Below are positions 36,748 through 45,024 of a DNA stretch of 64,000 nt, piece by piece (position 1 is the stretch's first letter; every line of letters begins with the position of its first letter). A program made the position numbers and the translations under genes. This DNA is from Paenibacillus validus NBRC 15382 (GTDB lineage Bacteria; Bacillota; Bacilli; Paenibacillales; NBRC-103111): positions 124,001 through 188,000 of the forward strand of contig NZ_BIMH01000002.1 of the NCBI RefSeq assembly GCF_004000985.1. Reading direction: 5' to 3'. Below the pieces are notes generated by a model. That model ran no database searches, was not told the origin of the DNA, and saw nothing but the letters and a program-made list of their open reading frames with translations.

Positions 36748-37581
36748 ATGACAACCTTGAAGCAAATCCATGACGCCACCACGCTTAACAACGGGGTAAC
36801 CATGCCTTGGCTCGGCCTGGGCGTATGGAAAACGAAGGATGGGGATGAGGTCGTTCAAGCCGTCACCGACGCGCTTGCAGCGGGATACCGCTCTATTGAC
36901 ACGGCAGCCTCTTACGGCAACGAAGCCGGAGTCGGCCAAGCTCTGCAAGCCTCAGGCATCCCGAGGGAACAATTGTTCGTCACGACCAAAGTATGGAACG
37001 CGGATCAAGGCTTCGAATCGACGCTGCGCGCCTTCGAGGAAAGCCGGCGCAAATTACAGCTTGAAACCATCGATTTATATTTGATACATTGGCCGGTCAA
37101 AGGCAAATACAAAGAAACCTGGAAAGCGCTGATCAAGCTGCGCGACGAAGGCTATGTACGCGCGATCGGCGTCAGCAACTTCCAAGTCCATCACCTGCAG
37201 GACCTCATCGACGACAGCGGAGTTGTGCCGGCCGTCAATCAGGTTGAATTCCACCCGCTGCTGCAGCAGTTGGAGCTTCGCCGTTTTTGCCAAAAGCAGC
37301 GTATTCAACTGGAGGCCTGGAGCCCGTTGATGCAGGGCAACCTCGACCTGCCGCTGCTGACCGAGCTTGCCGGCAAGTATGGAAAATCGCCGGCGCAAAT
37401 CATCCTTCGCTGGGATCTCCAGCACGGCATTGTCACCATCCCGAAATCCGTTACGAAACACCGGATTCAGGAGAATGCCGATCTTTTCGACTTCGCCCTT
37501 ACCGACGAAGATATGACCCGTTTGGACGGATTGAATCAAGACCGCCGATTCGGACCGGATCCAGACAATTTCGATTTCTAA
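36748..37581 (+). CDS. Aldo/keto reductase
   Basis: A 277-residue AKR-family oxidoreductase. The catalytic tetrad is seen: Asp in YRSIDTAASYGNE with its Tyr, Lys in FVTTKVWN and His in LIHWPV. NADPH-binding parts are IPKSVTKHRIQEN near the C-terminus. It reduces aldehydes or ketones, such as methylglyoxal, in the cytosol; its natural substrate is unknown. AGAGGGAGC precedes the start. It stands alone between two hairpins. Confidence 0.92.
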   Translation: MTTLKQIHDATTLNNGVTMPWLGLGVWKTKDGDEVVQAVTDALAAGYRSIDTAASYGNEAGVGQALQASGIPREQLFVTTKVWNADQGFESTLRAFEESRRKLQLETIDLYLIHWPVKGKYKETWKALIKLRDEGYVRAIGVSNFQVHHLQDLIDDSGVVPAVNQVEFHPLLQQLELRRFCQKQRIQLEAWSPLMQGNLDLPLLTELAGKYGKSPAQIILRWDLQHGIVTIPKSVTKHRIQENADLFDFALTDEDMTRLDGLNQDRRFGPDPDNFDF

Positions 37582-37595
37582 CCGACTGCTCTGAG

Positions 37596-37626
37596 AACCG
37601 TAAAGCCACAGGCTTTACGGTTTTTG
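37596..37626 (+). terminator. Rho-independent terminator after the aldo/keto reductase
   Basis: AACCGTAAAGCC pairs with GGCTTTACGGTT around ACA, followed by TTTT. The rest of 37627-37917 is the gerQ upstream region. Confidence 0.85.
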
Positions 37627-37658
37627 CCGTTTACAAAAAAATACAACCCCCACCCGTC

Positions 37659-37686
37659 AACAAACATCCGCCTATCACATAGTATA
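37659..37686 (+). promoter_or_regulatory. Possible mother-cell (sigma-K/E type) promoter of gerQ
   Basis: AACA at 37659-37662, then 15 bases, then CATAGTATA at 37678-37686 fits the mACm...CATANNNTA pattern of sigma-K. The resulting leader of about 225 bases is long, so the assignment is tentative. Confidence 0.35.
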
Positions 37687-37917
37687 AATTATGTGCGAAA
37701 GCCTAGATGCAGCGAGCGACCAGCGGCGAGCGTTATGATCCGGCAAGTCATTCTCTTTGGTATGTCAGTTCCACCCGGCGCCAGTCCGGCCCGGCGCAAC
37801 CAACCGAACACCGGACGCTAGCAGAAGCACGGTTTCTTCCCCCCCTGCAGGCAGCATGTGCCCAGGCGTTCAATGCACCAATCAGGCGTTAACCCCAAAG
37901 GAGGTTTTTCGAAAATT

Positions 37918-38349
37918 ATGTACAATCAAGCTTACCGCCCGAACACCAATGCTTACGGCTACCCGATGTATTCGCCGGGCCCGGGCCCGACTCAACCGAT
38001 TGCACCCATGGGCGCGACCATCCCAAGCGGTTCGACCCTGCCGGGCATGTCCCCGCAGTCCCAGGCAGCGCCCGGCTTGCTCCCGCTCGAGCAATCGTTC
38101 ATCGAGAACATTCTGCGATTAAACCTTGGCAAGGTAGCCACCATCTATATGACGTTCGAGAATAACTCCGAATGGAACGCAAAAGTGTTCAAGGGTCGCC
38201 TGGAAGCCGCCGGCCGCGACCACATCATCATCAGCGACCCGACCACAGGCATGCGGTACCTGCTCCTCATGGTTAACCTCGACTACATCACCTTCGACGA
38301 AGAACTTAATTACACGTATCCGTTCGGAGGAGTCCCGACCGGCCGATAA
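37918..38349 (+). CDS. gerQ: Spore coat protein GerQ
   Basis: A 143-residue spore coat protein. The N-terminal 55 residues are rich in Pro, Gly, Gln and Tyr; the C-terminal domain (LPLEQSFIENILRLNLGKV, then VFKGRLEAAGRDHIIISD and YLLLMVNLDYITFDEELNY) is the GerQ domain. In B. subtilis GerQ is cross-linked into the coat by transglutaminase Tgl and is needed for the cortex-lytic enzyme CwlJ. ATG 37918 lies 13 bases after AAAGGAGG, a long spacing; an ATT codon two triplets upstream of it is better spaced but unlikely. Confidence 0.92.
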   Translation: MYNQAYRPNTNAYGYPMYSPGPGPTQPIAPMGATIPSGSTLPGMSPQSQAAPGLLPLEQSFIENILRLNLGKVATIYMTFENNSEWNAKVFKGRLEAAGRDHIIISDPTTGMRYLLLMVNLDYITFDEELNYTYPFGGVPTGR

Positions 38350-38385
38350 AGCTGACTCTTTAAAAAAACATACATGGTTAAGCCG

Positions 38386-38430
38386 GAAACAGCGGATCCC
38401 CTATTTGGGGGGATTCCGCTGTTTCTTTAT
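38386..38430 (+). terminator. Rho-independent terminator after gerQ
   Basis: GAAACAGCGGA plus TCCCC pairs with GGGG plus ATTCCGCTGTTTC, followed by TTTATTTT. Confidence 0.85.
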
Positions 38431-38526
38431 TTTCGCCGGCACGACTGCCAAATAAATACCTATACCGTTTTCGAATCGCTTGAATATAGCTGGATCATAA
38501 GCTTCGAGCAAACGAAAGGTTTCGTC

Positions 38527-38853
38527 CTAAGGGGTGATCCTCGTGAACTTCCATATATGGACTTTCCCGCGGCCGCCGGCGATCCAAGGGTCTATGTGGC
38601 GCCACAAGCGACCTTCTTCCGTCTCATCGGGCAGGCCCGGCGTTATCGTTCCGGTCCGGGCCGCTTTCATAGCCGCGTAAGCTTCATCGCTCAACCCGTT
38701 CCAAATTTCAACGAACAAACCGGGCTGTTCAGCCCCCTCATAAACGTCCATTTGTTCGAACTGTTGTTTCAAAACGGCCGCCCACGTTAAATAAGAAGTA
38801 CGGTACTCTTTTTCAATCCGATACTCGACAAAAACGATACACACTTTTTTCAC
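38527..38853 (-). CDS. Hypothetical protein, 108 residues
   Basis: A small soluble protein with no family that I recognise with confidence. Its pattern of strand (KKVCIVFVEYRIEKEYR), helix, strand (GLFVEIWNG), helix (SDEAYAAMKAAR) and a final strand (KVHIWKF) resembles a dimeric alpha/beta-barrel monomer. GTG 38853 follows GGTGGCGAGG; a longer frame to TTG 38877 is weaker. It is divergent from yfhP. Confidence 0.6.
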   Translation of the reverse strand: MKKVCIVFVEYRIEKEYRTSYLTWAAVLKQQFEQMDVYEGAEQPGLFVEIWNGLSDEAYAAMKAARTGTITPGLPDETEEGRLWRHIDPWIAGGRGKVHIWKFTRITP

Positions 38854-38950
38854 CCTCGCCACCTTTATTTTGTTCAAGAAAATGATACACTACTAGTAAT
38901 GGACTGCAAATCACATTATGGAAGAAATACGCTTTTCAGGAGGTAAGTCC

Positions 38951-39934
38951 ATGGACACCGGTACCCATCTCGTCATCGGGCTAGGACTGGCAGGGCTCGC
39001 TTATATTGATCCTGTCGTAGCCGCAGATCCCGTCGTTGCGACGGCGGTCTTGATCGGAACCGTCGCGGGCTCGCAAGCGCCCGATGCGGATACGCTGCTT
39101 CGTTTGAAGAACAATGCCGTTTACATTAAAAATCATCGCGGGATCTCCCATTCGCTGCCTGCGCTTTTCCTTTGGACGGCAGCCATCTCCGGCGCGCTCT
39201 GGCTTTTCTTCGACGGATTGCCTATGCTGCATGTCACGATGTGGGTGTTCATCGCCGTTGCATTCCACGTATTTACCGACTTGTTCAATACGTACGGAAC
39301 GCAAGCGCTTCGTCCCTTCTCGGAGCGATGGGTGTCATGGAATATCATTCATATTTTCGATCCGTTTATCTTTTTGGCGCATGTGGTCGCCATCTTCCTC
39401 TGGTCGATGAGGTTGGTGGACCCGGCGGTCGCTTTCCCGTTGTTATACGGATTGATAGCCGTTTATTACGCGTGGCGCTCGTGGCATCATCACCGGCTGG
39501 AGTCCACCTTGTACCGTCAGGATCCCGAGTACGCGCCCGGCGACAAGTACACGTTAATCCCTACCGTCCATCTGTATCATTGGCAGGTCGTGAAACAAAA
39601 GAACGACACGACGTTCAGCCTGGGCGAATATCGCAACGGCCGGATCAAGTGGGTCGATCACGTCAAATGCGATTGCCATCCGGCGGTGGAAGCTTCCAAA
39701 GCGCATCCGAATATCGCCTCCTTCCTTTACTTTACCTCGTTTGCCTGCGCCGACGTCAAGGAGCACGGCTGGGGCTACGAGGTACGCTGGGCCGATGTGC
39801 GCTACCGGCATCGCAAGCAGTATCCTTTCGTAGCGGTGCTGCGGATGGACAAATCGTTTGAAACGCTCGATTCTTATGTCGGCTGGGTGAACGATACCCG
39901 GCTGGAGAAGAAGCTGCGCGTCGACATGAATTAA
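38951..39934 (+). CDS. yfhP: Membrane metal-dependent hydrolase, YfhP/YdjM family
   Basis: A 327-residue membrane protein, the same length as I recall for B. subtilis YfhP. Metal-binding positions typical of the YdjM-like group are visible: THLVIGLGLAGL (His), SQAPDADTLLR, KNHRGISHSLPALF (two His) and VAFHVFTDLFNTYG (His, Asp). The C-terminal 140 residues are soluble. The enzyme may be a membrane phosphatase-type hydrolase; its substrate is unknown. ATG 38951 follows AGGAGGTAAG. Confidence 0.87.
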   Translation: MDTGTHLVIGLGLAGLAYIDPVVAADPVVATAVLIGTVAGSQAPDADTLLRLKNNAVYIKNHRGISHSLPALFLWTAAISGALWLFFDGLPMLHVTMWVFIAVAFHVFTDLFNTYGTQALRPFSERWVSWNIIHIFDPFIFLAHVVAIFLWSMRLVDPAVAFPLLYGLIAVYYAWRSWHHHRLESTLYRQDPEYAPGDKYTLIPTVHLYHWQVVKQKNDTTFSLGEYRNGRIKWVDHVKCDCHPAVEASKAHPNIASFLYFTSFACADVKEHGWGYEVRWADVRYRHRKQYPFVAVLRMDKSFETLDSYVGWVNDTRLEKKLRVDMN

Positions 39935-40020
39935 CCGGGCCTTAACACGCCAGCGGACATGCGCCACCCTTCAGGCTCATGCTCCGCTTCTTTCAGCGGA
40001 CTTGTTCGCCATATATGATG

Positions 40021-40052
40021 AAAAAGCCCAAGGAGATTGGCTCCCTGAGCTT
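40021..40052 (-). terminator. Terminator of the first ssp gene
   Basis: On the minus strand AAGCTCAGGGAG pairs with CTCCTTGGGCTT, followed by TTT. Confidence 0.75.
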
Positions 40053-40091
40053 ATGTCGATACTACGCTGATGCTAAGAATGCCGTCTGCAA

Positions 40092-40316
40092 TTAGCGAGT
40101 TTGACCCGCGATTGCTTGCTCGGCGATTTGGACCAAGCGACGAGTGATGTGACCGCCGATCGCACCGGTGTCGCGAGATGCCATGTAACCGTAGTAGCCG
40201 TCTTGCGGGATTTGGATGCCCAATTCTTGAGCTACCTCATACTTTAATTGATCCAATGCCTGTGAAGCTTGTGGTACGACCAGAGCGTTGCTGCTGCGGG
40301 ATTGACCTGCACCCAT
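40092..40316 (-). CDS. Alpha/beta-type small acid-soluble spore protein (copy 1)
   Basis: A 74-residue alpha/beta SASP. The conserved blocks are ALDQLKYEVAQELGI, with the GPR protease cut region around the E-V-A-Q-E-L-G-I part, and GGHITRRLVQIAEQ. These proteins coat spore DNA, protect it against UV and heat, and are broken down at germination as an amino-acid source. The start 40316 follows AAAGGAGTG. A forespore sigma-G promoter precedes it. A near-identical copy lies at 46832-47059. Confidence 0.96.
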   Translation of the reverse strand: MGAGQSRSSNALVVPQASQALDQLKYEVAQELGIQIPQDGYYGYMASRDTGAIGGHITRRLVQIAEQAIAGQTR

Positions 40317-40373
40317 GTTCAGCACTCCTTTCAATTGAATGATGTCTTTGATGTATTTGCAAGCTTGCAAACT

Positions 40374-40402
40374 TATTATGTGCCCGCTGTAAGAAACTAT
40401 AC
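40374..40402 (-). promoter_or_regulatory. Sigma-G type promoter of ssp copy 1
   Basis: On the minus strand GTATA (40398-40402), a 17-base spacer and CATAATA (40374-40380) fit the forespore pattern GnATR...CATnnTA, 58 bases before the start codon. Confidence 0.7.
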
Positions 40403-40466
40403 GCACCTTTATGAAAAAACCTTTCGAGTTTCAAATTTTATGGAGCAAAGGCGGATTTGAACCCTT

Positions 40467-40664
40467 ATGAACAAAACTCTTGCGCTGATTTATGCCCTTG
40501 TCGGGACCGCGCTGCTGACAACGGTCAGCTACTTTATCGCTGCAGGCCGACCATGGATGGCCGTATTGACCGGCATAATCGCCCTATTCTTTATAGGATC
40601 CGGCTTTATCGTGAAGGCCAGACAGCGGAGACGGCGCGAAGGCCGGCAGCAAGAAGAACGCTGA
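40467..40664 (+). CDS. Small two-helix membrane protein
   Basis: A 65-residue protein with two hydrophobic segments (about residues 4-24 and 30-49) and a strongly basic tail, KARQRRRREGRQQEER. No family is recognised. A weak AAAGGCGG lies upstream. It ends before a strong bidirectional terminator. The coding call rests on the membrane pattern and position, so it is moderate. Confidence 0.55.
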   Translation: MNKTLALIYALVGTALLTTVSYFIAAGRPWMAVLTGIIALFFIGSGFIVKARQRRRREGRQQEER

Positions 40665-40678
40665 CGGATCGATACATA

Positions 40679-40732
40679 AAAAAGAGCTTGTCCTCCGGGT
40701 GAACGATCACACCGTCGGACAAGCTCTTTTGT
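40679..40732. terminator. Bidirectional terminator between the small membrane protein gene and trpS
   Basis: AAAAGAGCTTGTCC pairs perfectly with GGACAAGCTCTTTT around a 25-base loop; it is T-rich on both strands. Confidence 0.85.
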
Positions 40733-40736
40733 CGTT

Positions 40737-41726
40737 TCAAAGAACGACAAAGCCCATCTTCGTTTTGACTTCCTTCAGCATCCGTTCCGCCTGCTCGGCG
40801 GCCCGCTCCTTCCCTTCGGCCAGGATGCGGTGCAGCTCGCCGGATTCCCGGATCTCGCGATAGCGCTGCTGCAGCGGCTCCAGCACCGTCACGACAGCCT
40901 CGGCCAGGTCTTTTTTAAACGGCCCGTAGCCTTGTCCTTCGTAAAGCGCCTCGACTTCGGCAATCGTTTTATCAGCCACCTGTGTGTAAATGCTGATCAG
41001 GTTGCTCACCTCCGGCTTGTTCGCCGGATCGAATTTCACTTCGCGCCCCGAGTCCGTTACCGCCCGGCTAATTTTCTTGCGTACAACGTCCGGCGCATCG
41101 AGCAGCGCGATGTAGCTGCCGGCATTCGGATTGCTCTTGCTCATCTTCTTGGAGGCATCGTCAAGCGACATGACACGCGCCCCGACTTCCGGGATGTAGC
41201 CCTGCGGAATTTTGAACGTCTCGCCAAACTTGCCGTTGAACCGCTGCGCCAGGTCGCGCGTCAGCTCCAGATGCTGCTTCTGATCGTCGCCCACCGGCAC
41301 GAGATCGGCATTGTACAACAGAATGTCGGCCGCCATCAACGAAGGATACGTGAACAAGCCCGCACCGACGGATTCTTTGCCGGCCGACTTGTCTTTAAAT
41401 TGCGTCATCCGCTCCAGCTCGCCCATATAGGTGAGCGTCGTCATCAACCATCCAAGCTCCGCATGAGCGGACACCGTCGATTGCAGGAAGACCGTTGCCG
41501 CTTTCGGATCGATGCCAGCCGCCAAATACAGCGCCGCGACCGACTCCGACTGCTCTTTCAACGCCGCCGGTTCCTGCGGAACCGTAATTGCATGCAGATC
41601 GACCACCATAAAGTAGCAATCATGGGTGATCTGCAGCTTCACATAATTTTTCAAGGCTCCGATATAGTTGCCCAGCGTCAACTGCCCGCTGGGCTGCATC
41701 CCCGACAGCACTCGTAATTTGGACAT
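40737..41726 (-). CDS. trpS: Tryptophanyl-tRNA synthetase
   Basis: A 329-residue class Ic aminoacyl-tRNA synthetase. The HIGH-equivalent is QPSGQLTLGNYIGAL and the KMSKS loop is KKMSKSNPN. Other family parts are MVVDLHAIT and YNADLVPVGDDQKQHLELTRD. It charges tRNA-Trp in the cytosol. The T-box leader at 41785-42072 controls it by uncharged tRNA-Trp. Confidence 0.97.
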   Translation of the reverse strand: MSKLRVLSGMQPSGQLTLGNYIGALKNYVKLQITHDCYFMVVDLHAITVPQEPAALKEQSESVAALYLAAGIDPKAATVFLQSTVSAHAELGWLMTTLTYMGELERMTQFKDKSAGKESVGAGLFTYPSLMAADILLYNADLVPVGDDQKQHLELTRDLAQRFNGKFGETFKIPQGYIPEVGARVMSLDDASKKMSKSNPNAGSYIALLDAPDVVRKKISRAVTDSGREVKFDPANKPEVSNLISIYTQVADKTIAEVEALYEGQGYGPFKKDLAEAVVTVLEPLQQRYREIRESGELHRILAEGKERAAEQAERMLKEVKTKMGFVVL

Positions 41727-41784
41727 GTTCTTCTTCCTCCTTGATCATGGAAACTTCTCTTCTTCCGGTCCGACTGCAAAACAA

Positions 41785-42072
41785 AAAGGCCTCCCGCCGC
41801 AAGGGACGAGAGACCGTGGTGCCACCCTAATTCGCCCGTTGCCGCATCAGCCGCGAATCGGCGATCGACAAGAGCCTTGATCTCCTGTAACGGGGAGTGA
41901 CCGTAACGGTATAATGCAGCGCCCGACTCCTAAGCCCGGGCCCGGGTTTGACGCCTGTTCCACCGTTCAGCTCGAGGATCCATTCGAACGACCGCCGCCT
42001 GCCGGTTCGCACCTGCCACCGGCTCTCTGCAAAGCGTGCCTGCCGCCTACTTATTCCCGTCATCGCTTATTA
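41785..42072 (-). promoter_or_regulatory. Trp-specific T-box leader of trpS
   Basis: The minus strand carries AGGGTGGCACCACGG, the T-box sequence that pairs with the tRNA acceptor end. It is followed by a terminator, GGTCTCTCGTCCC...GGCGGGAGGCC plus TTTTT. Upstream is a large stem I region; in its lower part GAATGGATCC places TGG, a tryptophan specifier (41980-41982), in the expected loop. Uncharged tRNA-Trp would stabilise the antiterminator and allow trpS transcription. Confidence 0.9.
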
Positions 42073-42078
42073 GACGTC

Positions 42079-42107
42079 ATTGTACCGAACGGCATGCGGC
42101 ATGTCAA
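42079..42107 (-). promoter_or_regulatory. Sigma-A promoter of trpS
   Basis: On the minus strand TTGACA (42102-42107), a 17-base spacer and TACAAT (42079-42084) lead into the T-box leader. Confidence 0.8.
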
Positions 42108-42159
42108 GATCACTTTTTGACCAAAAACTTGTCCTATATTCATTCCGCAGTGCATACGC

Positions 42160-42176
42160 TATAATAATAATTACGA
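42160..42176 (+). promoter_or_regulatory. Zur-like operator over the permease promoter
   Basis: TAATAATAATTACGA (42162-42176) matches 12 of 14 fixed positions of the Bacillus Zur box TCGTAATNATTACGA; the right half is perfect. It overlaps TATAAT (42160-42165), a likely -10 box with TATTCA 17 bases upstream. Zinc-bound Zur would repress the two-gene operon that follows. Confidence 0.55.
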
Positions 42177-42197
42177 AAAAGAAGGAGAGACCGTGCT

Positions 42198-43310
42198 TTG
42201 CAAACGACTATTCAACGACTGGCCACTAACGTTCTCGCCGTTTTATGCATCATCATGTTCATCCTTATTTTCAGGCAAAAACAGCCGCCCGACTTGTCGT
42301 GGATCAGCTCGGAGGAGCTTCAAAACTTTAAGACGCTGTTCATCAGCATCGTGCTCGAGGCGCTGCCGTTCGTCCTCCTCGGCGTCCTGGTTTCCGCCCT
42401 GCTGCAAATGTTCGTTTCCGAGCAAACGATCCGCAAATGGGTGCCCAAAAATCCGGTGCTCGGCGTTCTGTTCGCCTGCGCGCTCGGCATCGTCTTTCCG
42501 CTGTGCGAATGCGGGATGATCCCGGTCATACGCCGCCTGATTCTCAAGGGCATGCCCGTATATACGGCCGTCGTCTTCATCCTCGCCGGTCCGATTATTA
42601 ATCCGGTCGTATACGCCTCCACCTTCATGGCGTTCCGTACGCGTCCCGAAATCGCCTACTCGCGCATGGCGCTCGCTTTTCTCGTCGCCGCCACGATCGG
42701 GCTGCTCGTGTACCGTTTCGTCCGCACCAATCCGCTGCGGGCCGGCTTGAAATACGGTGCCGCGCCTGTGCACACGCACAATCACGCGCATGAACACGGG
42801 CACGAATATGGGCATACGCATCATCATCATACAGCGCATGGGCATGATCACGGCCATACGCATGATCACAGCCATACGCATGCTCACGGTCCCGGATGGC
42901 GAGGCCGCTTGTCCGGCGTGCTTGGGCACGCATCGGACGAATTTTTCGACATGGGCAAATATTTGATTTTCGGCGCCATGCTGACAGCCCTGATTCAAAC
43001 GTTCATGTCCCGGGAAAGCCTGGTTTCGATCGGGGAAGGAACGGTTAGCTCGCATCTGTTCATGATGGGCTTTGCCTATGTGCTGTCGCTCTGCTCGACG
43101 TCCGACGCCTTCGTCGCCTCGTCGTTCGCCACGACGTTCTCGGCAGGGTCGCTGTTGACCTTTCTTGTCTTCGGACCGATGCTCGATATGAAAAGCACGC
43201 TCATGCTTCTGTCCGCCTTCCGCGCCAAGTTCGTGCTTCTGCTGACCGGGCTGCTCGTAATCGTGACGTTAATCGGCTCGCTGCTGTTCGAACGTATCTT
43301 TTTCCAGTGA
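42198..43310 (+). CDS. DUF318/UPF0718-type permease with His-rich loop (YcgR-like)
   Basis: A 370-residue membrane protein with about eight hydrophobic segments. Hallmarks of the family are GIVFPLCECGMIPVIRRL, VFILAGPIINPVVYASTF and VLSLCSTSDAFVASSF. Between the two halves lies a cytoplasmic or external loop of about 40 residues with some twenty histidines (HTHNHAHEHGHEYGHTHHHH, then more), a probable metal-binding region. The start is TTG 42198, with GAAGGAGAG eight bases before. The TIGR03943-type partner starts 12 bases downstream. The pair is often linked to zinc metabolism by context; the transported species is not established. Confidence 0.85.
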   Translation: MQTTIQRLATNVLAVLCIIMFILIFRQKQPPDLSWISSEELQNFKTLFISIVLEALPFVLLGVLVSALLQMFVSEQTIRKWVPKNPVLGVLFACALGIVFPLCECGMIPVIRRLILKGMPVYTAVVFILAGPIINPVVYASTFMAFRTRPEIAYSRMALAFLVAATIGLLVYRFVRTNPLRAGLKYGAAPVHTHNHAHEHGHEYGHTHHHHTAHGHDHGHTHDHSHTHAHGPGWRGRLSGVLGHASDEFFDMGKYLIFGAMLTALIQTFMSRESLVSIGEGTVSSHLFMMGFAYVLSLCSTSDAFVASSFATTFSAGSLLTFLVFGPMLDMKSTLMLLSAFRAKFVLLLTGLLVIVTLIGSLLFERIFFQ

Positions 43311-43321
43311 GGTGTCCTATT

Positions 43322-44269
43322 ATGAGTCCACGTCTGCTCAGCTTTCACCATACCATTAAAGCGCTCATCTTATTCGGCTTTGCCGGTTATATCGCATATC
43401 TCGTGCACAGCGATCGAATTTTGCTCTACATCGCGCCCCGCATGGTGGATTACGTCAAATGGTCCTCCCTGGCGCTCTACGCCGTGGCTGTGTACCAAGG
43501 CTATCAGGCGGTACGCACGTTCCGCAGTACGCATGAGCCGGATTGCGACTGCGGGCACGATCATACGCCGTCGCGCTCCATTCTCAAGAACACGGTTGTA
43601 TACGGCCTCTTCCTCCTGCCGCTGCTGCTCGGGTTCTTGCTTCCGGATACGTCGCTGGGCAGCAGCTTGGCCGCGAAGAAAGGCATGAACCTCAGCAGCG
43701 CCAGCGCCGTGAAGAAAGAAAGCGAGCCTCCGGAGGCAGGTCTCTCGTCCTCCAACGCAGCCGCGCCAGGCGCGGACAATCCGCCGCCGGCGCAACCGCC
43801 GGCCAAAGGAGCCTCCGGTTCTCTCGATGCGTTGTTTCCATCGGATAAGTTCACGAAGCAGTACGCCGATTTCGCGAAGAAGCTGTACGCTTCCGATCAG
43901 ATTACCGTCCAGGAAGAATGGTTTATCGAGACGCTCACCTCGGTGGACCTTTACCTGGATGCCTTCATCGGCAAAAAAATGCAGCTGACCGGTTTCGTCT
44001 ACCGGCAAGAGGATATGAAAGACAACCAGTTTGTCATCGGGCGCTTTTCCATTCAATGCTGCTCCGCGGATGCCGCACCGTTCGGCGTGCTTGCCGAGTA
44101 CGACCGCGCCAAAACATTCGCCGCAGACACCTGGGTCACGGTCACCGGCACCCTGGAGAAGACGAAATTCAACGACGTCGAGATCATGGTGCTGAAGGTC
44201 GAGAAGGTAGCCAAAGCCGAACCGGCGAAGACACCCTACGTTTACCCGAACATGAATTTCGGCGCTTAA
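43322..44269 (+). CDS. TIGR03943-family partner subunit (YcgQ-like)
   Basis: A 315-residue protein. About four hydrophobic segments occupy the N-terminal part, with a CDCGHDHTP metal-binding-like loop near residue 75. A low-complexity Ser/Ala/Pro linker (about residues 125-170) follows. The C-terminal domain, with LTGFVYRQEDMKDNQFVIGR and IQCCSADAAPFGVL, is the TIGR03943 hallmark and resembles an OB-fold. It begins 12 bases after the permease stop and pairs with it in a membrane complex. Confidence 0.84.
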   Translation: MSPRLLSFHHTIKALILFGFAGYIAYLVHSDRILLYIAPRMVDYVKWSSLALYAVAVYQGYQAVRTFRSTHEPDCDCGHDHTPSRSILKNTVVYGLFLLPLLLGFLLPDTSLGSSLAAKKGMNLSSASAVKKESEPPEAGLSSSNAAAPGADNPPPAQPPAKGASGSLDALFPSDKFTKQYADFAKKLYASDQITVQEEWFIETLTSVDLYLDAFIGKKMQLTGFVYRQEDMKDNQFVIGRFSIQCCSADAAPFGVLAEYDRAKTFAADTWVTVTGTLEKTKFNDVEIMVLKVEKVAKAEPAKTPYVYPNMNFGA

Positions 44270-44304
44270 TGGAGGGTCACCCGCCTGAACTTCTGCAGCA
44301 AGCC

Positions 44305-44347
44305 AAAAGGCTCCGGCAGCGCGTTAAGCGTTGCCGGAGCCTTTTTC
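44305..44347. terminator. Bidirectional terminator between convergent genes
   Basis: AAAAGGCTCCGGCA pairs with TGCCGGAGCCTTTTT around GCGCGTTAAGCGT. Confidence 0.85.
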
Positions 44348-44357
44348 CTTCGCTGTC

Positions 44358-44858
44358 TTATGTGGAGGCGGCGCTTTGCCTTTTTTGAATCGCATGAACG
44401 CCCATGACGACAACAATCAGTTCTTCCATCGGCAGCGTCGAGTCGTTGGTCAGCTCGAACGCCCCGGCCCCGAACATCCCGTCCACGCGGCGGAATTCGG
44501 CGGCCAGCTGCTCCCTCTCCGTCTTCACCGTATATTCCCGCGAGAAGGCGGGGGATTCGATATAGAACGTCCCGTGCGTATCGCTATCATATACATACCG
44601 TTTGGTAAAAAACGTGAACTTCGCTTTTAACGTGCCGATTTCTTGGTCCCCTCCGTTAAACACGAGCCACGTATTGGAGAAAGCCCGGAATTTTCCGCTA
44701 TACGACGTTAACCCATCTGAGAAACTCTGGACCGTTACGCCGGATTGAAACATGCCGTGCAGGTCGAGCGTGCCGATTTTCCGCTCCCGTTCATCCGTGA
44801 TGTCCGTTTCCCCTCTGGACAAAAAGTTGTCGCGAACATATACCTTGCGCGCTTCCAT
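44358..44858 (-). CDS. LURP-one-related / tubby-like family protein
   Basis: A 166-residue soluble protein rich in beta strands. Repeated patterns such as KVYVRDNFLSRGETDITDE, GTFYIESPAFSREYTV and FFTKRYVYDSDTHG resemble the LURP-one-related barrel related to tubby C-terminal domains; this family assignment is tentative. GAGGAG lies nine bases before ATG 44858; the ATG at 44867 is too near. The function is unknown. Confidence 0.6.
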   Translation of the reverse strand: MEARKVYVRDNFLSRGETDITDERERKIGTLDLHGMFQSGVTVQSFSDGLTSYSGKFRAFSNTWLVFNGGDQEIGTLKAKFTFFTKRYVYDSDTHGTFYIESPAFSREYTVKTEREQLAAEFRRVDGMFGAGAFELTNDSTLPMEELIVVVMGVHAIQKRQSAAST

Positions 44859-45024
44859 CACTAACATCTCCTCGCTTTCCGTCGATCGGAGGCTTTGTCA
44901 TTTTTAACGAACGGCGCGGTTAAAAGGTTTCGGTTTTCAAACATTTTCCACGCTTCATAATCGCATTCATTCCAGTGAATAGTAAGGGTACCGGTGAAGT
45001 TATGACAAGGGAGGCGAATCCTGC

